NCBI RefSeq assembly: GCF_001619955.1 | Contig: NZ_LQQO01000005.1 | Location: 124,001-188,000 of the forward strand | Source: Sphingomonas hankookensis | GTDB lineage: Bacteria > Pseudomonadota > Alphaproteobacteria > Sphingomonadales > Sphingomonadaceae | Direction of reading: 5' to 3' | Length of the DNA: 64,000 nt | In this document: piece after piece, positions 43,369 through 51,805 of the stretch | Numbering within the stretch: the stretch's first letter is position 1 | Layout of the letters: every line of letters begins with the position of its first letter | The notes under the pieces: generated by a model | Databases searched by the model: none | Seen by the model: the letters and a program-made list of their open reading frames with translations, nothing else | What the model was told of the DNA's origin: nothing | Translations under genes and position numbers: made by a program

Positions 43369-43928
43369 AGCGTCACGACCTTCGCGTGCGGGAGCGCCAC
43401 GGCGACATGGCTGGCGACCAGCACCGCCCCGCCGCCGTCGCGATGGCGCGCGATCGCCGTCTCCAGCCGGTCGAGCGACGCCGCGTCCAGCCCGTTGGCC
43501 GGTTCGTCGAGCAGCCACAGCGGCGCGCCGCTGGCGATGACGCGGGCGATGGCGGCGCGGCGCTTCTGCCCGGTCGACAGCATCCGCACCGGCACGTCCG
43601 CCAGCGAAGCGATGTCCATCGCCGACAGCGCGGCGGGCAGCCGGTCCCGCGCGCCGTCCAGTCCCGCCCAGAAGTCCAGTGCCGTCCCCAGCGACACCGA
43701 AGCGTCCAGCGCCGCGGCCTCGGCCAGCAACGCGACCGCACCGTCGCGCGCAACCCTGCCCTCCGCCGGCGGCAACAGTCCGGCGGCGATCCGTACGAGC
43801 GTCGATTTGCCGACGCCGTTCGGCCCCTGCACCAATACCGCCTCGCCCGCGCAAAGGTCGAACGACAGGTCGCGGAACAGCGCCCGCCCGCCGCGCCGGC
43901 CCGTCACGTGCGCAAGGGACAGGATCAA
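43365..43928 (-). CDS. ccmA: heme exporter ATP-binding protein CcmA
   Basis: A 187-residue ABC ATPase of the CcmAB exporter. Walker A is GPNGVGKST, the signature LSTGQKRR, and Walker B LWLLDEPANGLD, followed by the switch His in VASHVA. Length is slightly shorter than the usual 200-210. The start is TTG 43928: it overlaps the upstream stop (TTGA), it begins the conserved ILSLAHVTG, and no ATG or GTG lies in the correct frame nearby. Confidence 0.9.
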   Translation of the reverse strand: MILSLAHVTGRRGGRALFRDLSFDLCAGEAVLVQGPNGVGKSTLVRIAAGLLPPAEGRVARDGAVALLAEAAALDASVSLGTALDFWAGLDGARDRLPAALSAMDIASLADVPVRMLSTGQKRRAAIARVIASGAPLWLLDEPANGLDAASLDRLETAIARHRDGGGAVLVASHVAVALPHAKVVTL

Positions 43929-44320
43929 ACAGAGTCTTCCAGCGCGTGCATGTCGTCGTCGGACAGGCCGAAATGATGGCCGACCTCGTGCACCACGACA
44001 TGCCGGATCAGATCGCCCAGATCGACCCCGGTCTCGCACCATTCGGCCAGCAGCGGCTGGCGATACAAATGGATGCGGTCGGGCAGGCGCATGCCGTCGA
44101 ACGCCGACTTCTCGCCGACCGGGCTGCCATGGTACAGGCCGGTCAGCTCGTACGGCTCCATTTCCATCGCCGCCAGCGTATCGTCGTCGGCGAATTCCTC
44201 GACCAGCAGCACGATGTCGGACAGGTGGCCGGCAAAGGGTTCGGGAATGCGCGCCAGCGCGGCACGGGCGAGCGCTTCCATTGCTTCGGCACTCGGGGCG
44301 GTTCGCGCTTGATCGGACAT
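43925..44320 (-). CDS. zincin-like metallopeptidase (PF06262 type)
   Basis: A 131-residue protein with a C-terminal HEVGHHFGLSDDDM zinc-binding motif (HExxH with an extra H and the D) typical of the minimal zincin family. The N-terminal part is helical and contains RIHLYRQPLLAEWC. The substrate is unknown, and no signal peptide is seen, so it is cytoplasmic. The start is taken as ATG 44320; ATG 44338 is in frame. Neither has a clear RBS. Its stop overlaps the ccmA start. Confidence 0.85.
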   Translation of the reverse strand: MSDQARTAPSAEAMEALARAALARIPEPFAGHLSDIVLLVEEFADDDTLAAMEMEPYELTGLYHGSPVGEKSAFDGMRLPDRIHLYRQPLLAEWCETGVDLGDLIRHVVVHEVGHHFGLSDDDMHALEDSV

Positions 44321-44367
44321 GGCGCAAACCATAGGCATTGCGCCGAGGCAGATACAAGGGAGGGACG

Positions 44368-44655
44368 ATGGAACCGCTGAGCCAGGCAGAGCGCGCCGAT
44401 GCGCTGGACGGCCTGCCCGACTGGGACCATGACGCCGGGCGCGACGCGATCGTCCGCAGCTTCACCTTCGACAATTTCAGCCAGGCGTTCGCATTCATGA
44501 CGCAGGTCGCGTTGCTCGCCGAAAAGGCGGACCATCATCCCGAATGGTCGAACGTCTACAACCGCGTCGACATTTTGCTCACGACGCACGACGCGGGCGG
44601 GCTGTCGGACCGCGACATCGACATGGCGCAGGCGATCGACGCGCTGGTGGAATAG
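44368..44655 (+). CDS. phhB: 4a-hydroxytetrahydrobiopterin dehydratase
   Basis: A 95-residue pterin-4a-carbinolamine dehydratase that recycles the cofactor of phenylalanine hydroxylase. The signatures are [20 protein letters not shown], then [13 protein letters not shown] and [13 protein letters not shown]. The start follows AAGGGAGGG (ATG 44368). It is divergent from the zincin gene by 47 bases. phhA is not in the window; maiA, which serves later in the same catabolic route, is 19 kb away. Confidence 0.93.
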   Translation: MEPLSQAERADALDGLPDWDHDAGRDAIVRSFTFDNFSQAFAFMTQVALLAEKADHHPEWSNVYNRVDILLTTHDAGGLSDRDIDMAQAIDALVE

Positions 44656-44663
44656 CCAAAATT

Positions 44664-44759
44664 CGTCATTCCCGCGCAGGCGGGAATCCATACACGCCAG
44701 CGTCGCGATAAAGGCGCAAAGGTCAGCGGCTATGGATCCCCGCCTTCGCAGGGATGACG
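44664..44759. repeat. palindromic repeat pair (CCCGCGCAGGCGGG type)
   Basis: CGTCATTCCCGCGCAGGCGGGAATCC faces GGATCCCCGCCTTCGCAGGGATGACG, a slightly decayed right unit. It lies between the convergent phhB and SDR genes. Confidence 0.8.
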
Positions 44760-44771
44760 ATTGTGCGGAGC

Positions 44772-45536
44772 CTATCGCCGCCGCATCTGCTGCCGCAATT
44801 TTCCCGGCAGCCACCGCGCGGCGAAGCGCATCCGCTTCGCGGTCGGCCCGACGGGCGTGTGGACGGCGTCGCCGTGCACCGCGTCCCATGCCGCCTGCGC
44901 GACGATTTCGACGGGCGTGAACTCCAGTCCGGCGGCGCGGACCTGCTGCCGGACATTGTAATTGGTCCCGGCCAGCGACGCGTCGAGCAGCGGCGTGTCG
45001 ATGAACCCCGGCATCAGCGACCGCACGCGGATACCATCCGCCGACCATTCGCCATCCAGCGCCTCGCTCAACCCCCGCACCCCAAACTTGGTTGCCGAAT
45101 AGACGGCCGCACCGGCGGTGCCATAGATGCCGGCGGCCGACGCGGTGTTGAGCAGGCACCCGCCACTGGCTTTCAGGTAGCGATGGGCTGCATGGGCGCC
45201 GTGCACCACACCGGTCAGGTTGACGGCGATGGTCCGCTCGACCGCGTCCGGCGTCATCTCGGCAAAGACACCGCCCGAGGCGATGCCGGCGTTGTTGAAG
45301 AGCACGTCGATCCCGCCGCCATCGGCAAATGCCGCGAGCGGCGCGTCCCATGCCGCGCGATCGGTCACGTCGAACACGAACGTCGCGGCACCGTTCGGCA
45401 ACAGCGCCGCCGTTTCCGCCAGGCCGGCGGCGTTCACATCCGCAAGGCCGATGCGCCAGCCCCTGCTGGCAAACAACTGCGCGACGGCCCGCCCGATGCC
45501 CGATCCGCCGCCGGTGATGAAGATCGCTTTCGTCAT
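44772..45536 (-). CDS. short-chain dehydrogenase/reductase
   Basis: A 254-residue classical SDR. The nucleotide motif TGGGSGIGRA is at the N-terminus (residues 8-17), NNAG is at about 85, the catalytic Ser in NTASAAG, and Tyr and Lys in YSATKFGV. The C-terminus (RFAARWLPGKLRQQMRRR) is basic and could be amphipathic. The substrate is unknown. The start ATG 45536 is the first at the conserved strand. It lies 41 bases behind the mfd-like gene and may share its transcript. Confidence 0.9.
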   Translation of the reverse strand: MTKAIFITGGGSGIGRAVAQLFASRGWRIGLADVNAAGLAETAALLPNGAATFVFDVTDRAAWDAPLAAFADGGGIDVLFNNAGIASGGVFAEMTPDAVERTIAVNLTGVVHGAHAAHRYLKASGGCLLNTASAAGIYGTAGAAVYSATKFGVRGLSEALDGEWSADGIRVRSLMPGFIDTPLLDASLAGTNYNVRQQVRAAGLEFTPVEIVAQAAWDAVHGDAVHTPVGPTAKRMRFAARWLPGKLRQQMRRR

Positions 45537-45577
45537 GCGGACAGCATCGGACAGGATCGCCGCCAACGCCAGCGAAG

Positions 45578-48500
45578 TTATGCCGCCACCGCCTCCAATA
45601 CCTCACCGACCTTGGTCAGCCGTTCCTCCGCATCGTCGATCCGCGCGGCCATGATCCAGCGACCGTTCTTCTCGGTCAGCCCCTCGGGCGCGTCCCCGCG
45701 ATGCTGCGGGGTCAGTGCGATCGCCGCGGGGCCGGCATCGACCTTCGCCACGCCCGCCCCTCGCGCCAGCAGGCGGACGCGGGCCAGTTCGATCAGCAGC
45801 CGCGCCTCGTCGGGCAGCGCACCGAACCGGTCCTCCAACTCTTCTTCGAACGCATCGAGCGCACCTTCCTCCTCGATCCGCGCCAGCCGGCCATAGAGCA
45901 TCAGCCGCACTTCGGCCTCGGGTATCCAATGCTCCGGCAGGCGACCGGCGATCCCGACATGGAGTTCAGGCACGACCCGGTCGACATTCTCGCCGCGTTC
46001 GGCCCGGAGCGCGCGGCCGAGCAGATATTGGTACAGGTCGATGCCGATCAGCTTCATGTGCCCGGCCTGCGCCTCACCCACCAGGTCGCCCGCGCCGCGC
46101 AGGTCGAGGTCGCGCGCGCTGATGGCAAAGCCCGCGCCCAGCCGGTCGAACGCCTGCAAGGTGCGGAGTCGTTTCAGGGTGGCGTCCGCGATCGACTGGT
46201 CCGGATCGGTCAGCAGCAATATCTGCCCGCGCCGCCCGCCGCGCCCGACCCGCCCGCGCAGCTGGTGGAGCTGCGACAGGCCGAAGCGGTCGGCATGGTG
46301 GACGATCATCGTGTTGGCGCGCGGCACGTCCAGCCCCGCCTCGATAATGTTGGTCGCCAGCAGCACGTCGCCCTCGCCCTCGGCAAAGCCGACCATCGCC
46401 GCGTCGATCTCCGCCGCCGGCATCTTGCCATGGGCGACGATCAGGTCGAGGTCGGGGACCAGCTTGCGCAGCCGTTCCTCCAGCGGGGCAATATCCTCGA
46501 TCCGGGGCACCACGACGAAGCTCTGCCCGCCACGCGAGCGTTCGCGCAGCAGCGCGGTGCGCACCGTCACCTCGTCGAACGCGGCGACGGCGGTACGAAT
46601 CGGCTGGCGGCGGGCCGGCGGGGTCGCGAGGACCGACAATTGCTGCAGGCCGATCAACGCGCTTTGCAGCGTGCGGGGGATCGGCGTCGCCGACAATGTC
46701 ATCACATGGTCGGCCATCTCGCGTAGGCGCGCCTTGTCCTTCGCACCGAATCGCTGTTCCTCGTCGATGACGGTGAGGGCGAGGTCGTGATAGGTGACAC
46801 CCTTGCCGGCCACCGCCTGCGTACCGACGACCACACCGATCGATCCGTCGGCCAGGCCGGCCTTCACCCGTTTCTTTTCCGCCGCATCGGACAGACGCGA
46901 CAGGCCGGCAACCTCGATCCCCGTGCCCTCGAATCGGCGGCGGAAGGTTTCGACATGCTGGCGGACCAGCACCGTTGTCGGCGCGGCAATCGCGACCTGC
47001 CGCCCGGACAAGGCGACGATCGCTGCGGCGCGCAGCGCCACCTCGGTCTTGCCATAGCCGACATCGCCGATGACCAGCCGGTCCATCGGGCGACCGGCGG
47101 CCAGATCGGCGCGGGCGGCGGCGATGGCGCGCGCCTGATCGGGGGTTTCGGTAAAGGGAAATCCGGCGGCGAAGCGTTCATAGGCGGCGATGTCGACCTC
47201 GATCGGTGCGACCCGCTGCTGGTCCCGTGTCGCGGCAATGGCCGCCAGTTCGCGCGCGCTGTCGGCGATGGCGGTGTCGATCGCCCCGCGCCGCTTCTGC
47301 CAGCTCGCCCCGTCCAGCGCATCGAGCGTCACCGCATCGCCGTCCGCGCCATAGCGCCAGATACGGTCGGCCTCCATCACCGGCACCAGCCGCCGCGCGG
47401 CCTTGGCATAGGTCAGCACGATGGCGTCGCCCGCCGCCTCACCCGGCAGCTGCTCCAGCCCGGCGATGCAGCCGATGCCGAAATCCTCATGCACGATCAC
47501 GTCGCCGATGCGCAGTTCGCCCGCCTCGGCAAACAGCGGATTGGCGCCGGCACCGGCAAGTTCGTCGCCGCGCGCGCGTCCGCCCAGCAGGTCGCCGCCC
47601 GTCACTACGGTCACGCCGTCGATCACGAACCCGCGATCGAGCGGCGCGGTCAGCAGCATCGCGGTGCCGGGCTTGGCCGCTACCGCTTCATCCCACGACG
47701 TAATCGTCACCGGTTCGGTCCGGGCGAGCTTCGCCAGCTTCTTGCGCAGGAACCGCAGGTCGCGCGGGCTGCCCGCCAACACGAGCCGCTGTTCCTCCAG
47801 TACTTGGCGAGCGAACTTGCCGAACGCACGCGCAGGGGCACGGGCGGTGACGAAGCGAGGGGGTTCAGCCACCGCTTCGGGCAATGCGATCCGCTCCCGC
47901 TCACCGAGCAGCGCATCCCAGCTCGCGCTATCGACCAGCGATGCGGCATCGCGACGACGACGGCGGGTGGCGTCCTGTGCAAGGTCGAGGAAGCGCTCGC
48001 GCCGTCCGGCGGCATCGCCATCCATCGCCACCGCGGCACCCGGCAGGTGGTCGAGCAGCGTTGCGCCCTTCCCCACCGGCGGTTCGGCCGCACGACCGAT
48101 GGTGACCTCGCCCAGCTCGGCATGCCCGCGCTGGGTCACCGGATCATAGCTGCGGATCGATGCGATGCGATCCTCCTCCACCGTGACGCGGATCGGCTGT
48201 TCGGCATCGGCGGGAAAAATGTCGATCACGCTGCCGCGCACCGCGACCTCGCCCGGTTCGTCGACCCGGTCGTCGCGGACATACCCCAGTTCCTCCACCC
48301 GCGCGGCCATGTCGGACAGGTCGATCGCCTCGCCGACGCGTAAGACCGGCGGCGCGGCATCGAAATCGGTGGGCGCAGCGATGCGCAACGCCGTTGCCTC
48401 CGGCGTAGTCATGCACGCTACCGCGCGGCCCTCGCCATGCGCGATCCGCAGCCGGCGGAGCGCCGCGACCCGCGCGCCGGCATTGCCGGGCGATGCCGGC

Positions 48501-48724
48501 GCATCGTCCCCGGGCAGGGCGTCGCTTGCCGGCAGGTGCACGACCGTTGCATCGGGCGCGAAAGCCGCCAGCACGTCCGCCAGCGCCGCCGCGCGCACCT
48601 CGTCCGATGCGATGAACAGCAGCGACGCTGCCTCGACCTTGCTGGCCAGCGCGGCGGCGAGGGGACCGATCGGCACCCGCCGCGGCTTGTTGTCGGACGG
48701 ATCGGGGGCAGAGGCGTTCGACAT
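45578..48724 (-). CDS. mfd: Mfd-type transcription-repair coupling helicase, short form
   Basis: A 1048-residue superfamily-2 DNA translocase. Order: a UvrB-like N-terminal module (about 1-330) with PGEVAVRGSVIDIFP; the RNA-polymerase-interaction-like domain around 400-450 (VHEDFGIGCIAGLEQL); the helicase with GDVGYGKTEVA (about 553-563) and DEEQRFGAKDKARL (about 651), SATPIPRTLQ, and QLHQLRGRVGR; then a C-terminal TRCF module. Canonical Mfd is about 1150-1170 residues, so this is about 100 shorter, with a divergent N-terminal module. It is either the sole Mfd or a second, paralogous protein. ATG 48724 is the first start of the frame. Confidence 0.85.
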   Translation of the reverse strand: MSNASAPDPSDNKPRRVPIGPLAAALASKVEAASLLFIASDEVRAAALADVLAAFAPDATVVHLPASDALPGDDAPASPGNAGARVAALRRLRIAHGEGRAVACMTTPEATALRIAAPTDFDAAPPVLRVGEAIDLSDMAARVEELGYVRDDRVDEPGEVAVRGSVIDIFPADAEQPIRVTVEEDRIASIRSYDPVTQRGHAELGEVTIGRAAEPPVGKGATLLDHLPGAAVAMDGDAAGRRERFLDLAQDATRRRRRDAASLVDSASWDALLGERERIALPEAVAEPPRFVTARAPARAFGKFARQVLEEQRLVLAGSPRDLRFLRKKLAKLARTEPVTITSWDEAVAAKPGTAMLLTAPLDRGFVIDGVTVVTGGDLLGGRARGDELAGAGANPLFAEAGELRIGDVIVHEDFGIGCIAGLEQLPGEAAGDAIVLTYAKAARRLVPVMEADRIWRYGADGDAVTLDALDGASWQKRRGAIDTAIADSARELAAIAATRDQQRVAPIEVDIAAYERFAAGFPFTETPDQARAIAAARADLAAGRPMDRLVIGDVGYGKTEVALRAAAIVALSGRQVAIAAPTTVLVRQHVETFRRRFEGTGIEVAGLSRLSDAAEKKRVKAGLADGSIGVVVGTQAVAGKGVTYHDLALTVIDEEQRFGAKDKARLREMADHVMTLSATPIPRTLQSALIGLQQLSVLATPPARRQPIRTAVAAFDEVTVRTALLRERSRGGQSFVVVPRIEDIAPLEERLRKLVPDLDLIVAHGKMPAAEIDAAMVGFAEGEGDVLLATNIIEAGLDVPRANTMIVHHADRFGLSQLHQLRGRVGRGGRRGQILLLTDPDQSIADATLKRLRTLQAFDRLGAGFAISARDLDLRGAGDLVGEAQAGHMKLIGIDLYQYLLGRALRAERGENVDRVVPELHVGIAGRLPEHWIPEAEVRLMLYGRLARIEEEGALDAFEEELEDRFGALPDEARLLIELARVRLLARGAGVAKVDAGPAAIALTPQHRGDAPEGLTEKNGRWIMAARIDDAEERLTKVGEVLEAVAA

Positions 48725-48892
48725 CGCGGAATTCCCGGCAAGGCCCTGAAATCAGGGATATGGACGGCCTCAACGATGGGAGCGGCACGGACGTTCCTGC
48801 GTTATCGATGAACGGCAAATCTTGTGTCGCGTCCCCGGCGGCGCTGCTATGACGGTGCAACTGCCGGCCCTGCCGGCGCCATGGAGACGATG

Positions 48893-49813
48893 ATGTCCTC
48901 GATCCTGCTGCGTTTCGCCGCCGCATTCAGTTTGCTGACCGCTGCGCCCGTCTGGGGACAGGCCGCCCCCAAGCCGACAACCCCGATCGCCGACCTGCCG
49001 GCGGGCGAGGCCGATCCCGCTTTGTGGGTGGTCAAGGACAAGGACACGACCATCTATCTGTTCGGGACGATCCACGTCCTGAAGCCCGGCCTGTCGTGGT
49101 TCGACGAAGCCGTGCGTAGCGCGTTCGACAAATCGAACGAGGTCGTGCTGGAAATCCCGATGCCGACGCAGGAACAAGCGCAGGCGGCGGTGATGAAGTC
49201 GGCGGTGAACGTGACCGGCCCGAAGCTCAGCGAAAAGCTGCCCGAGGCGGAGCGCCCGGCCTATGCCAAGGCGGTGGCCGATGCCGGCCTGCCCGCCGGT
49301 GCGCTGGAACAGCTCGACCCGTGGTTCGCCGCGTCGACGCTGACGCTGGTGACGCTGCAGAAACAAGGCTACGATCCGGCAAGCGGCGCGGAACAGGCGA
49401 TCTCGCAGGCGGCCAAGGCGGCGGGCAAGCCGGTTACCGGGCTGGAAACGCTGGAGCAGCAGTTCGGCTTTTTCGATTCGCTGTCGGATGCCGCACAGGT
49501 CACCTTCCTGACCGAGACGATCAAGGAACTGCCGACCGCCGGCCAGTCGATCGACAAGATGGTCGACCAGTGGCGCCGCGGCGACCCGGACGCGCTGGCG
49601 GCGACGATGAACGAGGAGATGACCGTCTCGCCCGAGTTGAAGCGCGTGCTGCTCACCGATCGCAACGCCCGCTGGGCCAAGTGGATCGAGGAGCGGATGA
49701 AGCGCCCGGGCACGGTGTTCGTCGCGGTAGGTGCCGGCCATCTGGCGGGCAGCGGCAGCGTGCAGGACGCGCTCAAGCGCTACAAGCTTCGCGCAACGCG
49801 GGTGAAGTATTGA
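48893..49813 (+). CDS. TraB/GumN family exported protein
   Basis: A 306-residue periplasmic protein. The signal peptide covers about 1-21 (ending VWGQ). The TraB/GumN family is recognised by YLFGTIHVLKPGLSWF, the central VVLEIPMP strand, GLETLEQQFGFFDSL, and the C-terminal VFVAVGAGHLAGSGSVQDAL. Distant relatives (Tiki family) are metalloproteases, and the GTIH and GHL segments are the matching metal sites. ATG 48893 has GGAG six bases upstream; 48881 and 48890 are in frame. It is divergent from the mfd-like gene. Confidence 0.9.
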   Translation: MSSILLRFAAAFSLLTAAPVWGQAAPKPTTPIADLPAGEADPALWVVKDKDTTIYLFGTIHVLKPGLSWFDEAVRSAFDKSNEVVLEIPMPTQEQAQAAVMKSAVNVTGPKLSEKLPEAERPAYAKAVADAGLPAGALEQLDPWFAASTLTLVTLQKQGYDPASGAEQAISQAAKAAGKPVTGLETLEQQFGFFDSLSDAAQVTFLTETIKELPTAGQSIDKMVDQWRRGDPDALAATMNEEMTVSPELKRVLLTDRNARWAKWIEERMKRPGTVFVAVGAGHLAGSGSVQDALKRYKLRATRVKY

Positions 49814-49847
49814 GGGCTGCTTTCACGCACATCCCGCCGGCCGCATA

Positions 49848-49930
49848 CGTCACCCCAGCGCAGGCTGGGGTCTCCCGGTAATCGGGCGCGGCAGGAGCCG
49901 CGAGAGACCTCACCCTGGGCTGAGGTGACG
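49848..49930. repeat. intergenic palindromic repeat pair (CCCAGCGCAGGCTGGG type)
   Basis: Same family as 375-459, but the right unit is decayed (CACCCTGGGCTGAGGTG). Together with the next element it fills most of the 352-base gap between the TraB/GumN and lipoprotein genes; I see no gene there. Confidence 0.75.
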
Positions 49931-49965
49931 TCCTTGGGAAGGACAGCAAACTCCCCCCCCACACC

Positions 49966-50050
49966 GTCACCCCGGGCTTGACCCGGGGTCCCGCTTCTTT
50001 TTCTCCCGTCACGGCAAGAAAGCGGGACCCCGGGTCAAGCCCGGGGTGAC
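49966..50050. repeat. near-perfect 34-bp inverted repeat (CCCCGGGCTTGACCCGGGG type)
   Basis: The arm 49966-49999 and the arm ending 50050 are reverse complements except for one extra T, giving a long hairpin with a loop of about 17 bases. Each arm itself contains the CCCCGGG-TTGA-CCCGGGG palindrome plus CCCGCTTCTT. It is a pair of the 9037-type unit in inverted orientation. Confidence 0.85.
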
Positions 50051-50076
50051 AGGTGGCTTTGGGCGAAGTCCAGCAC

Positions 50077-50114
50077 CAAAAAAGAAACGGCCGGCGGATC
50101 GCTCCGCCGGCCGT
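50077..50114 (-). terminator. Rho-independent terminator of the lipoprotein gene
   Basis: On the minus strand, ACGGCCGGCGGA and TCCGCCGGCCGT form a 12-bp stem with a GCGA tetraloop, followed by TTTCTTTTTT. It begins about 50 bases after the lipoprotein stop. Confidence 0.9.
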
Positions 50115-50165
50115 CAGTCTGTCGAACGATGGCGGCCCGGAAGCTAGCCGCCACCGGTAATCGGA

Positions 50166-50549
50166 TCAGGCGTTGCAGGTCTGCGCGCCCTTGCCCGGCT
50201 GGGTCAGGGTGATGCTCTTGGGGCTGCCGGTCAGGCTGTAGCCGCCTTCGCCGGTCAGGGGCTTGCCCTTTTCCTCGGCCTTCAGGCGGACGGGCATGTC
50301 GCCCTGCTTGGCGCGGAAGTTCGCCTGGGTGTCGCCTTCGAAGAAGTCGACATAGACGAGGCTGTTGTCCTTGCAGCGGAAGGTCACGCTCGCCTTGACG
50401 GGCGGCGGAAGTTCCACGGGGGCGCGGTTGGCGAGCTGCGATGCCAGCGGATCGGGCGCGCGGGTGTCGAGCTGTTCCGGCTGCTGCTGACCGCAGGCCG
50501 AAAGGGCGAAGGCCGCGGCAGTCGCGGCGAGGAGAAGGGGGGTCTTCAT
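50166..50549 (-). CDS. lipoprotein resembling lysozyme inhibitor MliC
   Basis: A 127-residue lipoprotein. The signal ends with LSAC (Cys19), a good lipobox. After a Pro-rich linker, a small beta domain has two cysteines that could pair (VTFRCKD and QTCNA) with a GEGGYSLTG loop between. This pattern is that of the MliC/PliC-type C-type lysozyme inhibitors, but the typical SGSGxxY loop is only partly matched. The start ATG 50549 has no clear RBS. A strong terminator follows. Confidence 0.7.
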   Translation of the reverse strand: MKTPLLLAATAAAFALSACGQQQPEQLDTRAPDPLASQLANRAPVELPPPVKASVTFRCKDNSLVYVDFFEGDTQANFRAKQGDMPVRLKAEEKGKPLTGEGGYSLTGSPKSITLTQPGKGAQTCNA

Positions 50550-50633
50550 GAGCGGTCGTTCGCAAACGCAACCGATTTCGTCAAGGCGCGTTGTGCGCCG
50601 CGCAACATCGTTGCGGCGGTGCAGCCGACACCG

Positions 50634-51686
50634 TTATCGCACCGAAAAGGCGAAGCGCATGACGCTTTCGTAGCGCTGACCGGGGTCCAGCCGGGCAGAC
50701 GGAAAGTCGCTGCGGTTGGGCGTATCGGGCCACGCCTGCGGTTCGAGGCAGACGGCATCGCCCTGCCGATACAGCCGCCCGCCCTTGCCGGCCTGCGCCC
50801 CGTTCAGGAAATTGCCGGCGTAAAGTTGTAGGCCGGGCGCGGTCACTGCCACGTCCATCACCCGCCCGGAGGTGGGATCGGCCAGCACCGCCGCCGGACG
50901 CAGCACGCCCACTTTCCCCCGCACGATGAAGTTATGGTCATAGCCGCGCCCGATCGCGATCTGTTCGTCGCGGCCGTCCCGCACCCGATCGCCAATGACG
51001 TGGGGCGAGCGGAAGTCGAACGGCGTGCCCGCCACCGCCCGCCGCTCGCCGGTAGGGATCGAGGTCGCGTCGACCGGCAGGAACTGAACCGCCTCAATGG
51101 TCAGCAGGTGGCGCATCGCCTCCCCCTGCCCGCCCAGATCGAAAAAGGCGTGGTTGGTGAGATTGACTACCGTGGGTGCGTCGGTCGTCGCGGCATAGGC
51201 GATGGTCAGCGCCTCAGGTGTCAGCGTGTAGGTTGCGCTGGCGTGGAGCGTACCGGGATAGCCGGCGTCGCCGTCCGGGCTGGTCAGCGTCAGGCGGACC
51301 CATGCTGCGCCATCGTCCTGCCCGACCTCGGCCACGTCCCATAATCGCTGGTCGAAGCCGTCCGATCCGCCGTGCAGGTGGTTCGGCGTGTTGTTGGTTT
51401 CGAGTGTGTAGGTCCGCCCGTCGAGGCTGAAGCGCCCGTGCGCGATGCGGTTGGCATAGCGGCCGACCGTCACTCCGAACCACGATGGACGGTCGCGATA
51501 GGATTGGACGTCGTCGAAGCCGAGGACGATGTCGGCTACCGTGCCGTCGCGGTCGGGGACGCACAGCGACTGGAGCGTGGCGCCCAGCGGCAGAATGCGC
51601 GCGGAGAGGGTGGCGGCGGTCAATTCGATCGCTTCGGCCGGTTGGCCGTCGAGGGTGCCGAAGGCGATCCGTTGTGCGCTCGTCAT
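50634..51686 (-). CDS. galM: aldose 1-epimerase (galactose mutarotase)
   Basis: A 350-residue beta-sandwich mutarotase. Conserved parts are VGRYANRIAHGRF, NNTPNHLHGG (catalytic His), NLTNHAFFDLGG (His), YDHNF and the C-terminal CLEPQAWPDTPN (Glu). It interconverts alpha and beta aldoses such as galactose, glucose and xylose. No signal peptide is apparent, so it is cytoplasmic. ATG 51686 has GGAGAA at good spacing. It lies behind the GH35-GH31 pair on the same strand, separated by a palindromic repeat, and may be co-transcribed to handle released sugars. Confidence 0.92.
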   Translation of the reverse strand: MTSAQRIAFGTLDGQPAEAIELTAATLSARILPLGATLQSLCVPDRDGTVADIVLGFDDVQSYRDRPSWFGVTVGRYANRIAHGRFSLDGRTYTLETNNTPNHLHGGSDGFDQRLWDVAEVGQDDGAAWVRLTLTSPDGDAGYPGTLHASATYTLTPEALTIAYAATTDAPTVVNLTNHAFFDLGGQGEAMRHLLTIEAVQFLPVDATSIPTGERRAVAGTPFDFRSPHVIGDRVRDGRDEQIAIGRGYDHNFIVRGKVGVLRPAAVLADPTSGRVMDVAVTAPGLQLYAGNFLNGAQAGKGGRLYRQGDAVCLEPQAWPDTPNRSDFPSARLDPGQRYESVMRFAFSVR

Positions 51687-51713
51687 GTAATTTCTCCGCC
51701 GTTTCGCCGCTAC

Positions 51714-51800
51714 CGTACCCCCGCGCAGGCGGGGGTCCAGAGCCAAGCCAACCAGGCTGTCCGCGTGGAACCCTGGATCCCCGCCTGCGCGGGGATACCG
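51714..51800. repeat. palindromic repeat pair (CCCCCGCGCAGGCGGGGG type)
   Basis: CGTACCCCCGCGCAGGCGGGGGTCC faces GGATCCCCGCCTGCGCGGGGATACC. It lies between GH31 and galM on the same strand and could reduce read-through into galM. Confidence 0.82.
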
Positions 51801-51805
51801 TCGCG

